Assembly: GCA_903893215.1 (NCBI GenBank)
Contig: CAITLJ010000007.1
Location: forward strand, 1-64,000
Direction of reading: 5' to 3'
DNA: 64,000 nt
From: an uncultured Ferrovum sp.
Lineage (GTDB): Bacteria; Pseudomonadota; Gammaproteobacteria; Burkholderiales; Ferrovaceae
In this document: one piece after another, positions 1 through 10,353 of the stretch
How positions within the stretch are numbered: the first letter of the stretch is position 1
Layout: the number at the start of each line of letters is the position of its first letter
Program-made: the position numbers and the translations under genes
Notes under the pieces: generated by a model
Database searches by the model: none
Told to the model about the DNA's origin: nothing
What the model saw: the letters and a program-made list of their open reading frames with translations, nothing else

Positions 1-775
1 GTTCGATCACCGTGGCGCGCGAACCGTCTCCCAAGCGGATGCTGCTGACCGGCAGGGCACTGGTGTCAGGCGTAGCCGACACGAACAGGACCATGATCGG
101 ATCCTCGATCACGACGCCCGCAGGCACATCCAGGTCAAGACCATCGGCGCCGAGCGCCACGTTGAGCGCGGCCAGACTGCTGCCCTGCGCCGGCACACCG
201 GCAGTGATGCCATGCAGGGTGCTTGCAGTCGGCGCAAGGCCGGTACCCAGACCGATGGCGTGCGCTGCGGCAACTGCTGGCGTTGCGGCACCGTGGGCTG
301 CGCCGACGGCGGCCGGCGCGGCCTGTGCAGCGATTGCAGCAGCACCGCTGCCAGCGGGTGCGATCAGGGCGCTGGTCGCAAAGGGCAGGCCCTCCTGCGG
401 TTGGGCGTCCAGTCGGGCTGCGAGCGAACCGGCACGCACACCAGCCGGCAGTCGGTGACTGGATAGCCCTGGCGCAAAATGGCCATCGACGAACACCAGC
501 CGATTGACCTCCTTGGGGAGTACCGCGTGGCGCAGCACCTCGGCCAGCGTGGGCGAGGCAGCCTGTTCGGCGGCCAAGACCGGCAGTGGCTTGCGTTCCA
601 CCGCGACCAAGCTGGTGTATTTCCAGTCCTCCTGACGGGTGACCGGCAGCCCCTCACGCACGAAGCGCGCCAGCGCTGCAGCGCGCAGGGCATCCAGACC
701 GGCGTTGCCTGCACCCGGCAGTCCATGGCCCAACCGGGCTGCTTCGGTCTGAAAGTGGGTGACTGCCTGACTCAT
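1..775 (-). CDS. sufD: SufD, Fe-S cluster assembly scaffold protein (partial, C-terminus beyond left edge)
   Basis: SufD partners SufB and SufC in the cytoplasmic complex that builds Fe-S clusters. The gene runs off the left edge; about 258 N-terminal codons are visible. EDWKYT near residue 49 and NRLVFVDGHF at residues 91-100 are typical of the SufD N-terminal region, and the start of the beta-helix core follows after residue 200. ATG at 775 overlaps the sufC stop as ATGA, so the two are probably translationally coupled. An Ala/Gly/Pro-rich stretch at about residues 135-200 separates these two parts and seems longer than usual. The reading frame stays open throughout, so this is a low-complexity insertion and not a frameshift. 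Confidence 0.93.
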   Translation of the reverse strand, partial: MSQAVTHFQTEAARLGHGLPGAGNAGLDALRAAALARFVREGLPVTRQEDWKYTSLVAVERKPLPVLAAEQAASPTLAEVLRHAVLPKEVNRLVFVDGHFAPGLSSHRLPAGVRAGSLAARLDAQPQEGLPFATSALIAPAGSGAAAIAAQAAPAAVGAAHGAATPAVAAAHAIGLGTGLAPTASTLHGITAGVPAQGSSLAALNVALGADGLDLDVPAGVVIEDPIMVLFVSATPDTSALPVSSIRLGDGSRATVIE

Positions 776-1545
776 CGGGCCGCTCCGGCGCCCGTGGCCT
801 GCGCGTCGGCACCCAGCCAGGCATAGCCCTGCCGCTCGAGCTCCAGGGCAAGTTCCGGACCGCCCGTCTTGACGATACGTCCGCCCGACAGCACGTGCAC
901 CTTGTCCGGGGTGATGTAATCCAGCAGGCGCTGGTAATGGGTGACCAGGATCATGGCGCGGTCCGGGCTGCGCAGGCTGTTGACGCCTTTCGACACCACT
1001 TTCAACGCATCGATGTCGAGGCCGGAATCGGTTTCGTCGAGCAACGCCAGCGACGGTTCCAGCATGATCATCTGCAGGATTTCATTGCGCTTCTTTTCGC
1101 CGCCCGAGAATCCTTCGTTCACCGCGCGATAGAGCATCGCTTCGTTCATTTCCATGAACTTGACCTTCTCGCGCACCAGCGCAAGAAAATCCATGGCATC
1201 CAGCTCGGGCAGCCCGATATGGCGTCGGCGCGCGTTCACGGCAGCCTTGAGCAAATAGATGTTGCTGACGCCGGGAATCTCCACCGGGTACTGGAACGCC
1301 AGGAACACACCGGCACGGGCGCGCTCCTCGGCGGCCAGAGCGAGCAGGTCCTGCCCCTGGTAACTGACACTGCCGCCGGTGATGTCGTAGCCGTCGCGGC
1401 CTGCCAGGATGCTCGACAGGGTGCTCTTGCCAGAGCCGTTCGGGCCCATGATGGCATGCACTTCGCCGGCGTTGACGGTCAGATCGATACCCTTGAGGAT
1501 GGGCTTGCCATCCACTTCTGCGGTGAGATTGCGAATTTCCAGCAT
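772..1545 (-). CDS. sufC: SufC, Fe-S assembly ABC-type ATPase
   Basis: SufC is the soluble ATPase of the SufBCD complex; its ATP cycle drives the conformational change needed for cluster assembly. The 257-residue protein has the normal family length. It shows Walker A GPNGSGKST near residue 34, the signature FSGGEKKRNE near residue 146, Walker B ALLDETDSGLD and the switch His in LVTHY. The ATG at 1545 has an AGGA element upstream. It lies 52 nt after sufB, with a hairpin between them, and overlaps sufD by 4 nt. Confidence 0.97.
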   Translation of the reverse strand: MLEIRNLTAEVDGKPILKGIDLTVNAGEVHAIMGPNGSGKSTLSSILAGRDGYDITGGSVSYQGQDLLALAAEERARAGVFLAFQYPVEIPGVSNIYLLKAAVNARRRHIGLPELDAMDFLALVREKVKFMEMNEAMLYRAVNEGFSGGEKKRNEILQMIMLEPSLALLDETDSGLDIDALKVVSKGVNSLRSPDRAMILVTHYQRLLDYITPDKVHVLSGGRIVKTGGPELALELERQGYAWLGADAQATGAGAAR

Positions 1546-1575
1546 GCTGTTGTCCTGAGTTTTTATTTTGTCTGG

Positions 1576-1594
1576 CCGGGTCTGCCCGACCCGG
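1576..1594 (-). other. Hairpin between sufB and sufC
   Basis: A 7-bp perfect stem (CCGGGTC/GACCCGG) with a 5-nt loop sits directly after the sufB stop. On the coding (minus) strand it is followed by an A-rich stretch, not a U-tract, so it does not look like a classical terminator. By inference it may mark a processing or mRNA-stability site separating sufRB from sufCD. Confidence 0.5.
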
Positions 1595-1597
1595 GGG

Positions 1598-3046
<1,449 letters not shown>

Positions 3047-3086
3047 GTCGATCTCCAGTATTGCGATTGCGGGTATGCGCCCGCCC

Positions 3087-3554
3087 TCAGGCGGCTGCAC
3101 CTGCCGCGTTGGCCGTCTCCGGCCGGTGCTTCATGAAATGCAGGGGCTGCGCCGGAGGCGCAGCCATCTCGGCCAGCGTGACCCCGGCCAGTGCCTCACC
3201 AATCGCCTGACTGATGCGCTGCCAGTTGGTTCGCACCGAGCATTGCGACTCACGCACGCAGACCCCCGGACTGGAACCGCATTCGGTCAGGCCAATCGGA
3301 CCTTCCATGGCTTGCAGGATGTCGGCCATGCTGATCTGGGTGGCCGGCCGGGTGAGTTGATAACCGCCCTTGGTACCCCGCTGCGACTGCAGCAGACCGG
3401 CACGGGCCAGGATTTTCAGCACCTTCAGGGCGGTGGGGGAGGTGATGCCAACCACCGTGGCCAGTTCGCTCGCCGCATGGACGCTGCCCGGATTCTGCGC
3501 GAGAAAGGTCATGATGACCGTGGCATAGTCCGTAAGCTTGCCAATCTTCAGCAC
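3087..3554 (-). CDS. sufR: SufR-type Rrf2 family regulator of the SUF operon
   Basis: This Rrf2-family winged-helix regulator heads the SUF operon and probably senses Fe-S status, as the related IscR and SufR proteins do. The helix-turn-helix lies in the first 60 residues (start [11 protein letters not shown]). Three Cys follow in the pattern [15 protein letters not shown] and are candidate cluster ligands. The GTG at 3554 is chosen because GGAGG lies 5 nt upstream and family members begin exactly there; an in-frame ATG at 3611 would add 19 residues with no better ribosome site. About 155 residues. The C-terminal tail is Ala/Pro-rich. Confidence 0.88.
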   Translation of the reverse strand: MLKIGKLTDYATVIMTFLAQNPGSVHAASELATVVGITSPTALKVLKILARAGLLQSQRGTKGGYQLTRPATQISMADILQAMEGPIGLTECGSSPGVCVRESQCSVRTNWQRISQAIGEALAGVTLAEMAAPPAQPLHFMKHRPETANAAGAAA

Positions 3555-3669
3555 GTCGACCTCCGCAGTTTGATATTCAGGCTGGAACGCCCCTGGAATG
3601 CGGTCGCTCACTACGGCCGCGGGTTGAACAGTGGGCCACCAGCTTTGCGATTACCGCTTAATGTGTACC

Positions 3670-3699
3670 ATTATAGTGCTGTATTGCGACGCACCGCAA
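3670..3699 (-). promoter_or_regulatory. Candidate sigma70 promoter of the suf operon
   Basis: On the minus strand a perfect TATAAT (3670-3675) is preceded, after 18 nt, by TTGCGG (3694-3699), a 3-of-6 match to the -35 box. It lies about 115 nt upstream of the proposed sufR GTG and points into the operon. The -10 is strong and the -35 weak, which would suit a regulated promoter. Confidence 0.5.
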
Positions 3700-3751
3700 A
3701 CCACGGCACACTTCAACCCTGTCTTTCTATTGATCCTGCGGAAACTGACCC

Positions 3752-4753
3752 ATGCATCTGGCTCTGATTGTCGATCCCCTGGCCAAACTGAAGCCTGCCA
3801 AGGACTCCAGCATTGCCATGCTGCGTGCCGCCTTGGCGCGTGGCCATCAGATCACCGCCCTGGATGCCGGATCGCTGGCGCTGGTCAACGGCCAGGTGTC
3901 GGCTGTCGCCCGGGCGCTGACACTGCTGCCCCGTGGTGCAGCCTCCTGGTACAGCGAGGATGCCGCCCAGCGACTGCCGCTGCGGACTTTTGATGCGGTG
4001 GTAATGCGTCAGGACCCGCCCTTCGACCTCGAATACCTGTACAGCACCCACCTTCTCGAACTGGCCGAGCAGCAAGGCGTGGCTGTCTTCAACCGGCCGC
4101 GCAGCCTGCGCGAGCACAATGAAAAGCTTGCCGCAGTGCGCTTTGCACAATTCACACCGCGTACCGTCGTGGCGCGCGATCAAGCGGTGCTGCGCGCCTT
4201 CATCGCCGAGCAGCAGGACGTGATCCTGAAGCCGCTGGACGGCATGGGGGGCAGCTCGATTTTCCGGGTGCACCCAGGCGACCCCAACCTGAGCGTGATC
4301 CTCGAGACGATCACCCGCCTTGGTACCGAAACCGTGATGGCGCAGGCCTACCTGCCGGCCATCGTGGATGGCGACAAACGCGTGCTGGTGGTCGACGGTG
4401 AACCGGCACCGTTTGCGCTGGCGCGGATTCCCGCGGCAGGCGAAACACGCGGCAATCTGGCCGCGGGTGGCCGCGGCGTGGCACAGCCCCTGTCGGAGCG
4501 CGATCGCGAAATTGCAAGCACGGTGGGGGCCTACGCCCGTCAGGCTGGCTTGCTGCTGGTCGGCCTCGACATCATCGGTGATCACCTCACCGAGGTGAAC
4601 GTGACCTCCCCTACCTGCATGGTGGAAATCTTCGACCAGACCGGTTTTGATGTGGCAAACGTCATGGTCGAGGCAATCGAACGGCAAATTGCCGACCCGC
4701 TGCGGCCTGGCGCACTCGCTGCGGTGCATCAGGGCGACCAGCCCGCAGGATGA
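3752..4753 (+). CDS. gshB: Glutathione synthetase
   Basis: GshB joins gamma-glutamylcysteine to glycine using ATP, the second step of glutathione synthesis. The 333-residue protein covers the whole ATP-grasp family. It starts with the typical IVDPLAKLKPAKDSS and contains MRQDPPFDLEYLY near residue 92, VILKPLDGMGGSSIFRV near residue 155 and the C-terminal metal-binding EVNVTSPTCMVEI. It is divergent from the suf operon. Its stop overlaps the ATG of the next gene, so that gene is likely coupled to it. Confidence 0.98.
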   Translation: MHLALIVDPLAKLKPAKDSSIAMLRAALARGHQITALDAGSLALVNGQVSAVARALTLLPRGAASWYSEDAAQRLPLRTFDAVVMRQDPPFDLEYLYSTHLLELAEQQGVAVFNRPRSLREHNEKLAAVRFAQFTPRTVVARDQAVLRAFIAEQQDVILKPLDGMGGSSIFRVHPGDPNLSVILETITRLGTETVMAQAYLPAIVDGDKRVLVVDGEPAPFALARIPAAGETRGNLAAGGRGVAQPLSERDREIASTVGAYARQAGLLLVGLDIIGDHLTEVNVTSPTCMVEIFDQTGFDVANVMVEAIERQIADPLRPGALAAVHQGDQPAG

Positions 4754-5484
4754 GGATCAACCGTCGACGACTGCTGCAGGGCGGTGTGGCTTCGATGCTG
4801 GGTGCAAGCCTGGCCGCCTGCAACAGTGAAGCGCTGGTGCGCGTGCCGACCAGTGTGTTTGGTACGCCATCCGAACTGGCGCTGTGGGGACTGGATGAGC
4901 AGGCGGCCAACGCGATCGCCACCAAGGTATGGCAGGTCCTGGCCCCGCTGGATCTGCCAGTGCCGCAACTGGATCTGGTCAGCGACCTGGACCTGCGCGG
5001 TACCGCGCTGGATGCCGCCGCGCCGCTGCTGCACGCGCCGGAATTGCTGGGCAGCCTGCTCACCATCGGACAACACCTGCTGGCCTTCGGTGAGCGCGGT
5101 TTTCGCCCCTGGCATGTGGGTATTCCGGATCCAGCCAACGGGCGGCCGCTGTTCAACAGCGATTTGTACGACAGCGAGCGCCTAGCCACCGTATCGTCAT
5201 ATGCGCTGTATCGCGCCGGAGGCAAACTGCTGCCGCCGCCCGAGGGCGCCGCTGCGTGCGCCAGTTGTTCGGTGATCGTGCGCGGTAATGGGGCGCTCGC
5301 TGCGCGCGCGGCGCGTGCGCTCTACGCCAGCACCCGCGCCGACTGGCCCGCCTTGGCCAAGGCGCTGGATGTGGAAACGGTCGCCTGGGTGGCGCGCGAT
5401 GGATCACTGGAAGCCAGCCCCCTGATGGGCAAACGCCTTCAGCTGGCGGACGGACGCCGCACGGTGATCACGCGACCGGCTTGA
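4750..5484 (+). CDS. Tat-type signal protein resembling a shortened ApbE (FMN transferase) domain
   Basis: A 244-residue exported protein whose ATG overlaps the gshB stop. The N-terminus has a twin-arginine-like INRRRLLQGG followed by a hydrophobic run ending in LAAC, a possible lipobox. The rest follows the ApbE fold order: FGTPSELALWGLDEQ, then the LLHAPELLGSLL and FGERGFRPW region, then WHVGIPDP, a SERLATVSSY segment (ATSG in true ApbE), and CSVIVRGNGALAARAARALY. The roughly 100-residue middle with the FAD-binding GGIAKGYA-type motif, and the C-terminal metal Asp, are not visible. The assignment is by pattern reading only; if right, the protein is unlikely to be an active flavin transferase. 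It overlaps the next (convergent) gene by 17 bp. Confidence 0.5.
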   Translation: MRINRRRLLQGGVASMLGASLAACNSEALVRVPTSVFGTPSELALWGLDEQAANAIATKVWQVLAPLDLPVPQLDLVSDLDLRGTALDAAAPLLHAPELLGSLLTIGQHLLAFGERGFRPWHVGIPDPANGRPLFNSDLYDSERLATVSSYALYRAGGKLLPPPEGAAACASCSVIVRGNGALAARAARALYASTRADWPALAKALDVETVAWVARDGSLEASPLMGKRLQLADGRRTVITRPA

Positions 5485-7075
5485 AGCGCACCCGCTCGAA
5501 GTCGCTACCCATCTGCAAGCGTTCTTCCAGCTCGATCCATTGCGCCTGCGCGCTGGCCGGATCACTCCACAGGCGCAGCAGGCGATTGGAAAAATATACG
5601 CCTGGTGGGGTGATCAGGGAGGCCGGTTCACCAAGCGCCAGCATTTCGGGAAGCAGCAACGCGCGCTCATAGCTGCCCTCGTCGGTGCTGCTGGTGAGCA
5701 GGCGCACCGGCCGCGCAACCCCAGGAATGACCTTGAAGCCAAAGCGCAATCCCAGTCCGGGGTCCATGCTCAACCAGCGCACCGAACCCAGCAACAGCTC
5801 ACGGTCGGTGAGCAGCGCCACCAGCTGATGGCAACGCAAGCGCCCTGCTCCTTCGCCCGTCTGCAGCAGTCCGAGCCCGTTTGGCGACTGATCCACGATC
5901 TGCGTCTCGAGCAGGGAAAACAGGGGGCTCGTGACATCCTGCGACTCGACCAGGGCCTCCTCGTCAGGCGCCAGCGCCGAGCCGAGCGCGCGCGCTGGCA
6001 TTGGCTGCCCGACGGCTGACGGGACTTCACCCCAGGCCGACTGCAGGGCACGCTGACCCAGCAGGCGATGAATGGCGGTCAGGCCGAGTGCCATCCGCGC
6101 CGGTGCATTCACGGGCCGCCTGGGCAGGGTGCGCTTGCTGCTGGCACGCCAGCGATTGGCCAGCCGCTCCAGCAGGACCAGGGCGTCCTCACGGCTGCAG
6201 CTTTCCCCCAGATACAGGTCTTCCGGTGAAATATCGAGCTGCAGCTTGGCCACCAGCCGCCGCACATGCTCGCGCAAGGCGGACAAGCCGACAAACCGCG
6301 GCGACCCGGCATCCGGCAGGGCAGGGTCGGGGGCCGCCGGCATCAGACGCAGGCCAGCAGGTGCATCAAGGCGCGCCACCAGAAAACCGTTGGTGCCATG
6401 GGCCAGCGGCTCAAGGGACAGCGGTACATGACGTACCAGCCGTTCCAGCCAGCGATTGACCAGAGCCAGCTGGGGGGCTGCCATGGCGTAGGGGTCGCTG
6501 AAATCCAGCAGCACCAGATGCAACCATGCCTCCTGCACGGTGCCAAGACCATCCAGCGTCAACGTGGTGTCGATCACCTGCAGGTCTGCCCAACCGGCCT
6601 TCTCGGCACGTCGCAGGTGCTCGTGCGCCAGCAACCACAGGTCAGGCGCCACCCCCTGATAGGCGCGATAGCTGGCCACGGCCACCTGACCGGCCTGGCG
6701 TACCACCCGCTGCACCAGCAAGGGGGTCAGGCCAGCCATAGCGGCATCGCCCTGATCTGCATCCGCCAGCAGCCGCAAATACGCCGCCAGCAGCAACGAC
6801 CAGGCCTCGATGTACAGGCGCCAGCGCACGGTTTCTTCGGCCGTGAAGGGCAGCACGCGCGCGAGATGATCGCGCTCGAAGGTGGCCAGCCTGACCCATG
6901 AGGGCACCCGCAGTTCCTCAAGGATCTCGAGGCGGGCCAGCGCAGCCGCCACACTTTCGCCCTCGGCCAAGGCGCCCAGCTCACTGCACAACTCACGCAG
7001 GGCGTCGCCTGGCGCGTGCCCGTCCAGTGAAGCAAGGAAGGCTTTGGTGCTGGCCAGATCGACGCAGTAGGTCAT
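5468..7075 (-). CDS. Conserved proteobacterial protein with C-terminal PilZ-like region
   Basis: A 535-residue cytoplasmic protein with no signal peptide. The first 300 residues are helical and rich in Leu/Ala; they match no enzyme I recognise. The C-terminal part, from about residue 390, has QIVDQSPNGLGLLQ followed by a beta-rich segment. This resembles the D/N-x-S-x-x-G half of a PilZ c-di-GMP-binding domain, but the RxxxR half is not obvious. The ATG at 7075 overlaps the HIT gene stop, so it is the third gene of a ddl-HIT-PilZ-like operon. A c-di-GMP link is inference. Confidence 0.6.
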   Translation of the reverse strand: MTYCVDLASTKAFLASLDGHAPGDALRELCSELGALAEGESVAAALARLEILEELRVPSWVRLATFERDHLARVLPFTAEETVRWRLYIEAWSLLLAAYLRLLADADQGDAAMAGLTPLLVQRVVRQAGQVAVASYRAYQGVAPDLWLLAHEHLRRAEKAGWADLQVIDTTLTLDGLGTVQEAWLHLVLLDFSDPYAMAAPQLALVNRWLERLVRHVPLSLEPLAHGTNGFLVARLDAPAGLRLMPAAPDPALPDAGSPRFVGLSALREHVRRLVAKLQLDISPEDLYLGESCSREDALVLLERLANRWRASSKRTLPRRPVNAPARMALGLTAIHRLLGQRALQSAWGEVPSAVGQPMPARALGSALAPDEEALVESQDVTSPLFSLLETQIVDQSPNGLGLLQTGEGAGRLRCHQLVALLTDRELLLGSVRWLSMDPGLGLRFGFKVIPGVARPVRLLTSSTDEGSYERALLLPEMLALGEPASLITPPGVYFSNRLLRLWSDPASAQAQWIELEERLQMGSDFERVRFKPVA

Positions 7076-7482
7076 GACAGAGTGGACTCGAGTTGGGTAC
7101 GCACGCGCGCCTGCCAGTCGATCGGTACGTCGACCGGCCGGTCATGCCGGGGCAAGGCCCACACCGGCGCGGGAAAATGCGGATCGTCGGCAAAACGTGC
7201 GATCACGTGCCAGTGCAAGTGTGGCGTGACGTTGCCAAGGCTGGCCAGGTTGATCTTGGCTGCCGGAAACACCCGGCGCAAGGCACTCTCCACACCGCAC
7301 ACAGCATCGAACAGGAACTGCCGTTCGACTGCAGGCAGGTCGGTCACCTCGCGCACATGCGCGCTCCAGATCACGCGACAGAACACCGGGTGCAGGGGGT
7401 CGGCCACTGCAACCACACGCAGTCGGGCATCTTTCCAGAGCACTGTGCCACCAGCATCAAAGCACAACTCGCAAGCACTCAT
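7072..7482 (-). CDS. HIT family protein (nucleotide hydrolase/transferase fold)
   Basis: A 136-residue histidine-triad protein of the small HIT type, which hydrolyses nucleotide phosphoramidates or dinucleotides. It begins with a possible zinc pair (ACELC) and carries the catalytic NVTPHLHWHVIARF near residue 84, with three His in the HxHxH arrangement. The ATG at 7482 overlaps the ddl stop (ATGA), and its stop overlaps the next start in the same way. The substrate cannot be told from sequence. Confidence 0.9.
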   Translation of the reverse strand: MSACELCFDAGGTVLWKDARLRVVAVADPLHPVFCRVIWSAHVREVTDLPAVERQFLFDAVCGVESALRRVFPAAKINLASLGNVTPHLHWHVIARFADDPHFPAPVWALPRHDRPVDVPIDWQARVRTQLESTLS

Positions 7483-8543
7483 GCCCGGGCACTCCGCGCC
7501 AGTGCAATGTTGCAGATGGCCTCGCACAACCGCTCGAAGGACATGCCCACCGCGGCGGCCGACTGCGGCAGCAGGCTCATCGCGGTCATGCCGGGCAGGG
7601 TATTGGCCTCCAGACACCATAGGCGCCCATGTTGATCGAAGCGGAAATCCACCCGGCAGTAGTCACGCAGCTTGAGCGCATGCGCCACCTGCACGCCCAG
7701 ACGCTGCACCTCACCCGCCACGGCCGCATCGATCACTGCCGGAAAGACTTCGCTTACCCCACCCGGCTGGTATTTGGCCTGGTAATCAAAGATCTCGCCC
7801 TTGTGCAGCACGATTTCACCCACGGCCAGGGCCTGGCCATCGAGGATGCCCACGGTGAGCTCGCGGCCGGGCACAAAACGCTCGAGCAACACTTCATCGT
7901 CATGCAGGTAGGCCTGCGCTATCGCTGCCGGCAGTTGGTCGGCCTGACGCACCACCGACAGGCCAACCGTGGAGCCCTGCTTGCTGGCCTTCACCACCAC
8001 CGGCCAGCCCAACTGCGCTTCCACCTTGGCGGCCATTGCGGCGTGCGCAGCGTGATCGCTGGCGGGCGGTGCCATCAACCAATCGGCAGTGGGCACGCCG
8101 GCCAGCCGCATCAGACGTTTTGCCACGTCCTTGTCCATCGCACAGGCACTCGCCAGCATGCCGCTGCCTGTGTACGGGATACCCTGCAAATCCAGCAGGG
8201 CCTGCAAATGGCCGTCTTCACCTGCGCCACCATGCATGCCAAGAAAGGCCAGGTCGATGCCCTGCAGGCGGGGATCGGCAAAGAACCGGACCGGATCGAT
8301 GGCGAGCACCCCAAGGCCGTTACCCTCGGTGGGTGGGCGCGTGCCAACCTTGGCTTCGAACAGCGCACGCTCGCCTGACTGGTCCAGGATGCCAAGCGCC
8401 GTGTCGATCGCCACGACGTGATGGCCGCGGCTGCGCAGCGCACGCACGATCTGCGCCGAACTCACGATCGATACGTCGCGCTCGGCACTGGTGCCGCCAA
8501 ACAGCACCGCGATGCGCAGGCCACGGCTTGCTACGGAGCTCAC
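7479..8543 (-). CDS. ddl: D-alanine--D-alanine ligase
   Basis: Ddl makes the D-Ala-D-Ala dipeptide for peptidoglycan precursors. The 354-residue ATP-grasp protein shows [11 protein letters not shown] at the N-terminus, [10 protein letters not shown] near residue 103, the ATP-site [22 protein letters not shown] and the C-terminal [12 protein letters not shown]. It lies outside the usual mur-fts cluster, so it may be a second or relocated copy. The start is GTG at 8543 with AGGG upstream; that site falls inside a hairpin. It is first in an operon with the HIT and PilZ-like genes. Confidence 0.95.
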   Translation of the reverse strand: MSSVASRGLRIAVLFGGTSAERDVSIVSSAQIVRALRSRGHHVVAIDTALGILDQSGERALFEAKVGTRPPTEGNGLGVLAIDPVRFFADPRLQGIDLAFLGMHGGAGEDGHLQALLDLQGIPYTGSGMLASACAMDKDVAKRLMRLAGVPTADWLMAPPASDHAAHAAMAAKVEAQLGWPVVVKASKQGSTVGLSVVRQADQLPAAIAQAYLHDDEVLLERFVPGRELTVGILDGQALAVGEIVLHKGEIFDYQAKYQPGGVSEVFPAVIDAAVAGEVQRLGVQVAHALKLRDYCRVDFRFDQHGRLWCLEANTLPGMTAMSLLPQSAAAVGMSFERLCEAICNIALARSARA

Positions 8544-8545
8544 CG

Positions 8546-8572
8546 GACCCTGCCCGAAGCAGGGTTTTTCTT
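8546..8572 (+). terminator. Hairpin plus T-tract between ddl and hemC
   Basis: The stem ACCCTGC/GCAGGGT with loop CCGAA is followed on the plus strand by TTTTCTT, the form of a Rho-independent terminator. No plus-strand gene lies immediately upstream, so it would act as a leader terminator for hemC or block stray transcription. On the minus strand the same stem covers the AGGG ribosome site of ddl. Confidence 0.5.
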
Positions 8573-8624
8573 CGTGCTACACTCGGCCGATCGCGTTCTC
8601 ACGCCGGCATTGTCCTTACCTGTC

Positions 8625-9560
8625 ATGTCTGTCCGTTCCCACCTGATTATCGCCACACGGGAAAGTCGTCTCGCCCTCTGGCAAGCCCACCACCTGCGCG
8701 ACCGTCTGGCTGGATTATATCCAGAGGCCAAGCTGGAGATCCTCGGAATGACCACCACGGGTGATCAGATCCTTGATAGAACGCTGGCTGCGGTAGGTGG
8801 CAAGGGTCTGTTCGTGAAGGAACTGGAAGTGGCGATGAGCGAAGGCCGCGCCCATCTGGCCGTGCACAGCCTGAAGGACGTGCCGATGGTGCTGCCGCCA
8901 GAATTCGACATGGTGGTCACCGGTCCGCGCGAGGACCCGCGTGATGCGTTGGTCAGCAACGTGTTCGCCAGTCTGGACAGCCTGCCGGCAGGTGCCGTGG
9001 TGGGCACGTCCAGCCTGCGCCGCGAAAGCCAGTTGCGGGCACGCTTTCCACACCTGCAGGTGCGGCCGCTGCGCGGCAATCTGGATACACGGCTGCGCAA
9101 GCTGGACAGTGGTGAATATCAGGCGATCATCCTGGCTGCTGCCGGGCTCACCCGACTTGGCCTGGCCGAGCGCATCCGTGCCCACATCAGCCTGGACCAG
9201 AGCATTCCAGCGGTCGGCCAGGGGGCGTTGGGTATCGAATTCCGTATTGATGATGCGGCTACCCGCGCCGCCCTGCAGCCGCTGATCGATCCGGCAGCCA
9301 CCGCCCGCGTGACCGCCGAACGCGCGTTTTCGCGTCGACTGGCGGGCAGCTGCGACGTGCCGTTGGGCGCGCATGCCACGCTGGAGGGTGACACCCTGCA
9401 GATCACCGGCTTCGTCGCCGCCGTGGACGGCAGCCGCTTGCTGCGCGAGCAGCGCAGCGGCACGCTTGCAGAGGCTGAAGCGCTTGGCACCGCGCTGGCC
9501 GAAGCCCTGCTGGCGCAGGGTGCCGCCGATATTCTCGGCGACCGCGTCGCGCAACGCTGA
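8625..9560 (+). CDS. hemC: Porphobilinogen deaminase (hydroxymethylbilane synthase)
   Basis: HemC polymerises four porphobilinogens into hydroxymethylbilane in heme synthesis. The 311-residue protein is full length. It starts [14 protein letters not shown] and contains [11 protein letters not shown] near residue 59, [18 protein letters not shown] and LRGNLDTRL. The cofactor Cys lies in [12 protein letters not shown] near the C-terminus. ATG at 8625 is the start fitting the family. It is followed directly by hemD, whose reading frame overlaps its 3' end. Confidence 0.98.
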   Translation: MSVRSHLIIATRESRLALWQAHHLRDRLAGLYPEAKLEILGMTTTGDQILDRTLAAVGGKGLFVKELEVAMSEGRAHLAVHSLKDVPMVLPPEFDMVVTGPREDPRDALVSNVFASLDSLPAGAVVGTSSLRRESQLRARFPHLQVRPLRGNLDTRLRKLDSGEYQAIILAAAGLTRLGLAERIRAHISLDQSIPAVGQGALGIEFRIDDAATRAALQPLIDPAATARVTAERAFSRRLAGSCDVPLGAHATLEGDTLQITGFVAAVDGSRLLREQRSGTLAEAEALGTALAEALLAQGAADILGDRVAQR

Positions 9561-10353
9561 GACTGCCACCCTGCTCGCCGGCCGCCTGATCGTACTGGCG
9601 CGCCCCGTCGGGCAGGCCGCCTCACTGCAGGCCGCAATCGCGCAAGCCGGCGGGCGAACGCTGCTGTTTCCCGGCTTGCAGATCGTGCCGACCGCGCCTG
9701 ATGAGGCGAGTCAGGCGGCGCTTGACGCACTACCCGCGACCGATTGGATCATTTTTGTCAGTGGCAATGCGGTGCGCGCCGGACTGCCGCTGTTGCCCTC
9801 GCCATGGCCCGGACATCTGCGGGCCGCCGCAGTTGGCGCCAGTACAGCGCAGACCCTGCTGGATGCGGGTCTGGCATCGGTGCTGCGCCCTGCCGACGGA
9901 CACAGCGAGGACAGCGAAGGACTGCTGGCGCGCCCCGAATTGCAGAACCTGCAAGGCCGGCGCGTGCTGATCGTGCGCGGCATGGGCGGACGCGAAACGC
10001 TGGCCAATGGCCTGCGTGCCGCAGGCGCCTCGGTGGCTTATGCCGAGTTGTACCGGCGCGTGCCGGTCACGCAGGACATACGCCCGTTCACCACGGCACT
10101 GGACGCGGGGCAAGTCAGTGCGATCTGTGCGATGAGCGCCGAAACAATCCACAATCTGTTCGAGCAACTCGACAGCCAGTGGCACACTGCGCTGTGTGCG
10201 GCATGCTGGCTGGTGCCCCACCCGCGGGTGGCGGCGGCGGCGCGTGACCGCGGAATCCGTACACTGCTGGAATCCGCCGGCAGCAGCGATGCTGCCGTGA
10301 TGCACACCTTAATCACTTCCTTTGGCCAGACCGAACATGAGCACCCAATCTGA
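9520..10353 (+). CDS. hemD: Uroporphyrinogen-III synthase
   Basis: HemD cyclises hydroxymethylbilane with ring-D inversion to uroporphyrinogen III. Conserved parts are [13 protein letters not shown] at the start of domain 1, [16 protein letters not shown], a central [18 protein letters not shown] and AYAELYRR. The family is poorly conserved, but position between hemC and hemX supports the call. No ATG lies near the expected start. The nearest standard codon in frame is GTG at 9520, inside hemC; a CTG at 9571 is another option. The 5' boundary is therefore uncertain. It overlaps hemX by 17 nt. Confidence 0.85.
   Translation: MPPIFSATASRNAETATLLAGRLIVLARPVGQAASLQAAIAQAGGRTLLFPGLQIVPTAPDEASQAALDALPATDWIIFVSGNAVRAGLPLLPSPWPGHLRAAAVGASTAQTLLDAGLASVLRPADGHSEDSEGLLARPELQNLQGRRVLIVRGMGGRETLANGLRAAGASVAYAELYRRVPVTQDIRPFTTALDAGQVSAICAMSAETIHNLFEQLDSQWHTALCAACWLVPHPRVAAAARDRGIRTLLESAGSSDAAVMHTLITSFGQTEHEHPI

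Noticed and set aside
4311-4598. Short frames inside gshB on both strands
   Set aside because: They are alternative-frame shadows; gshB is intact and well conserved.
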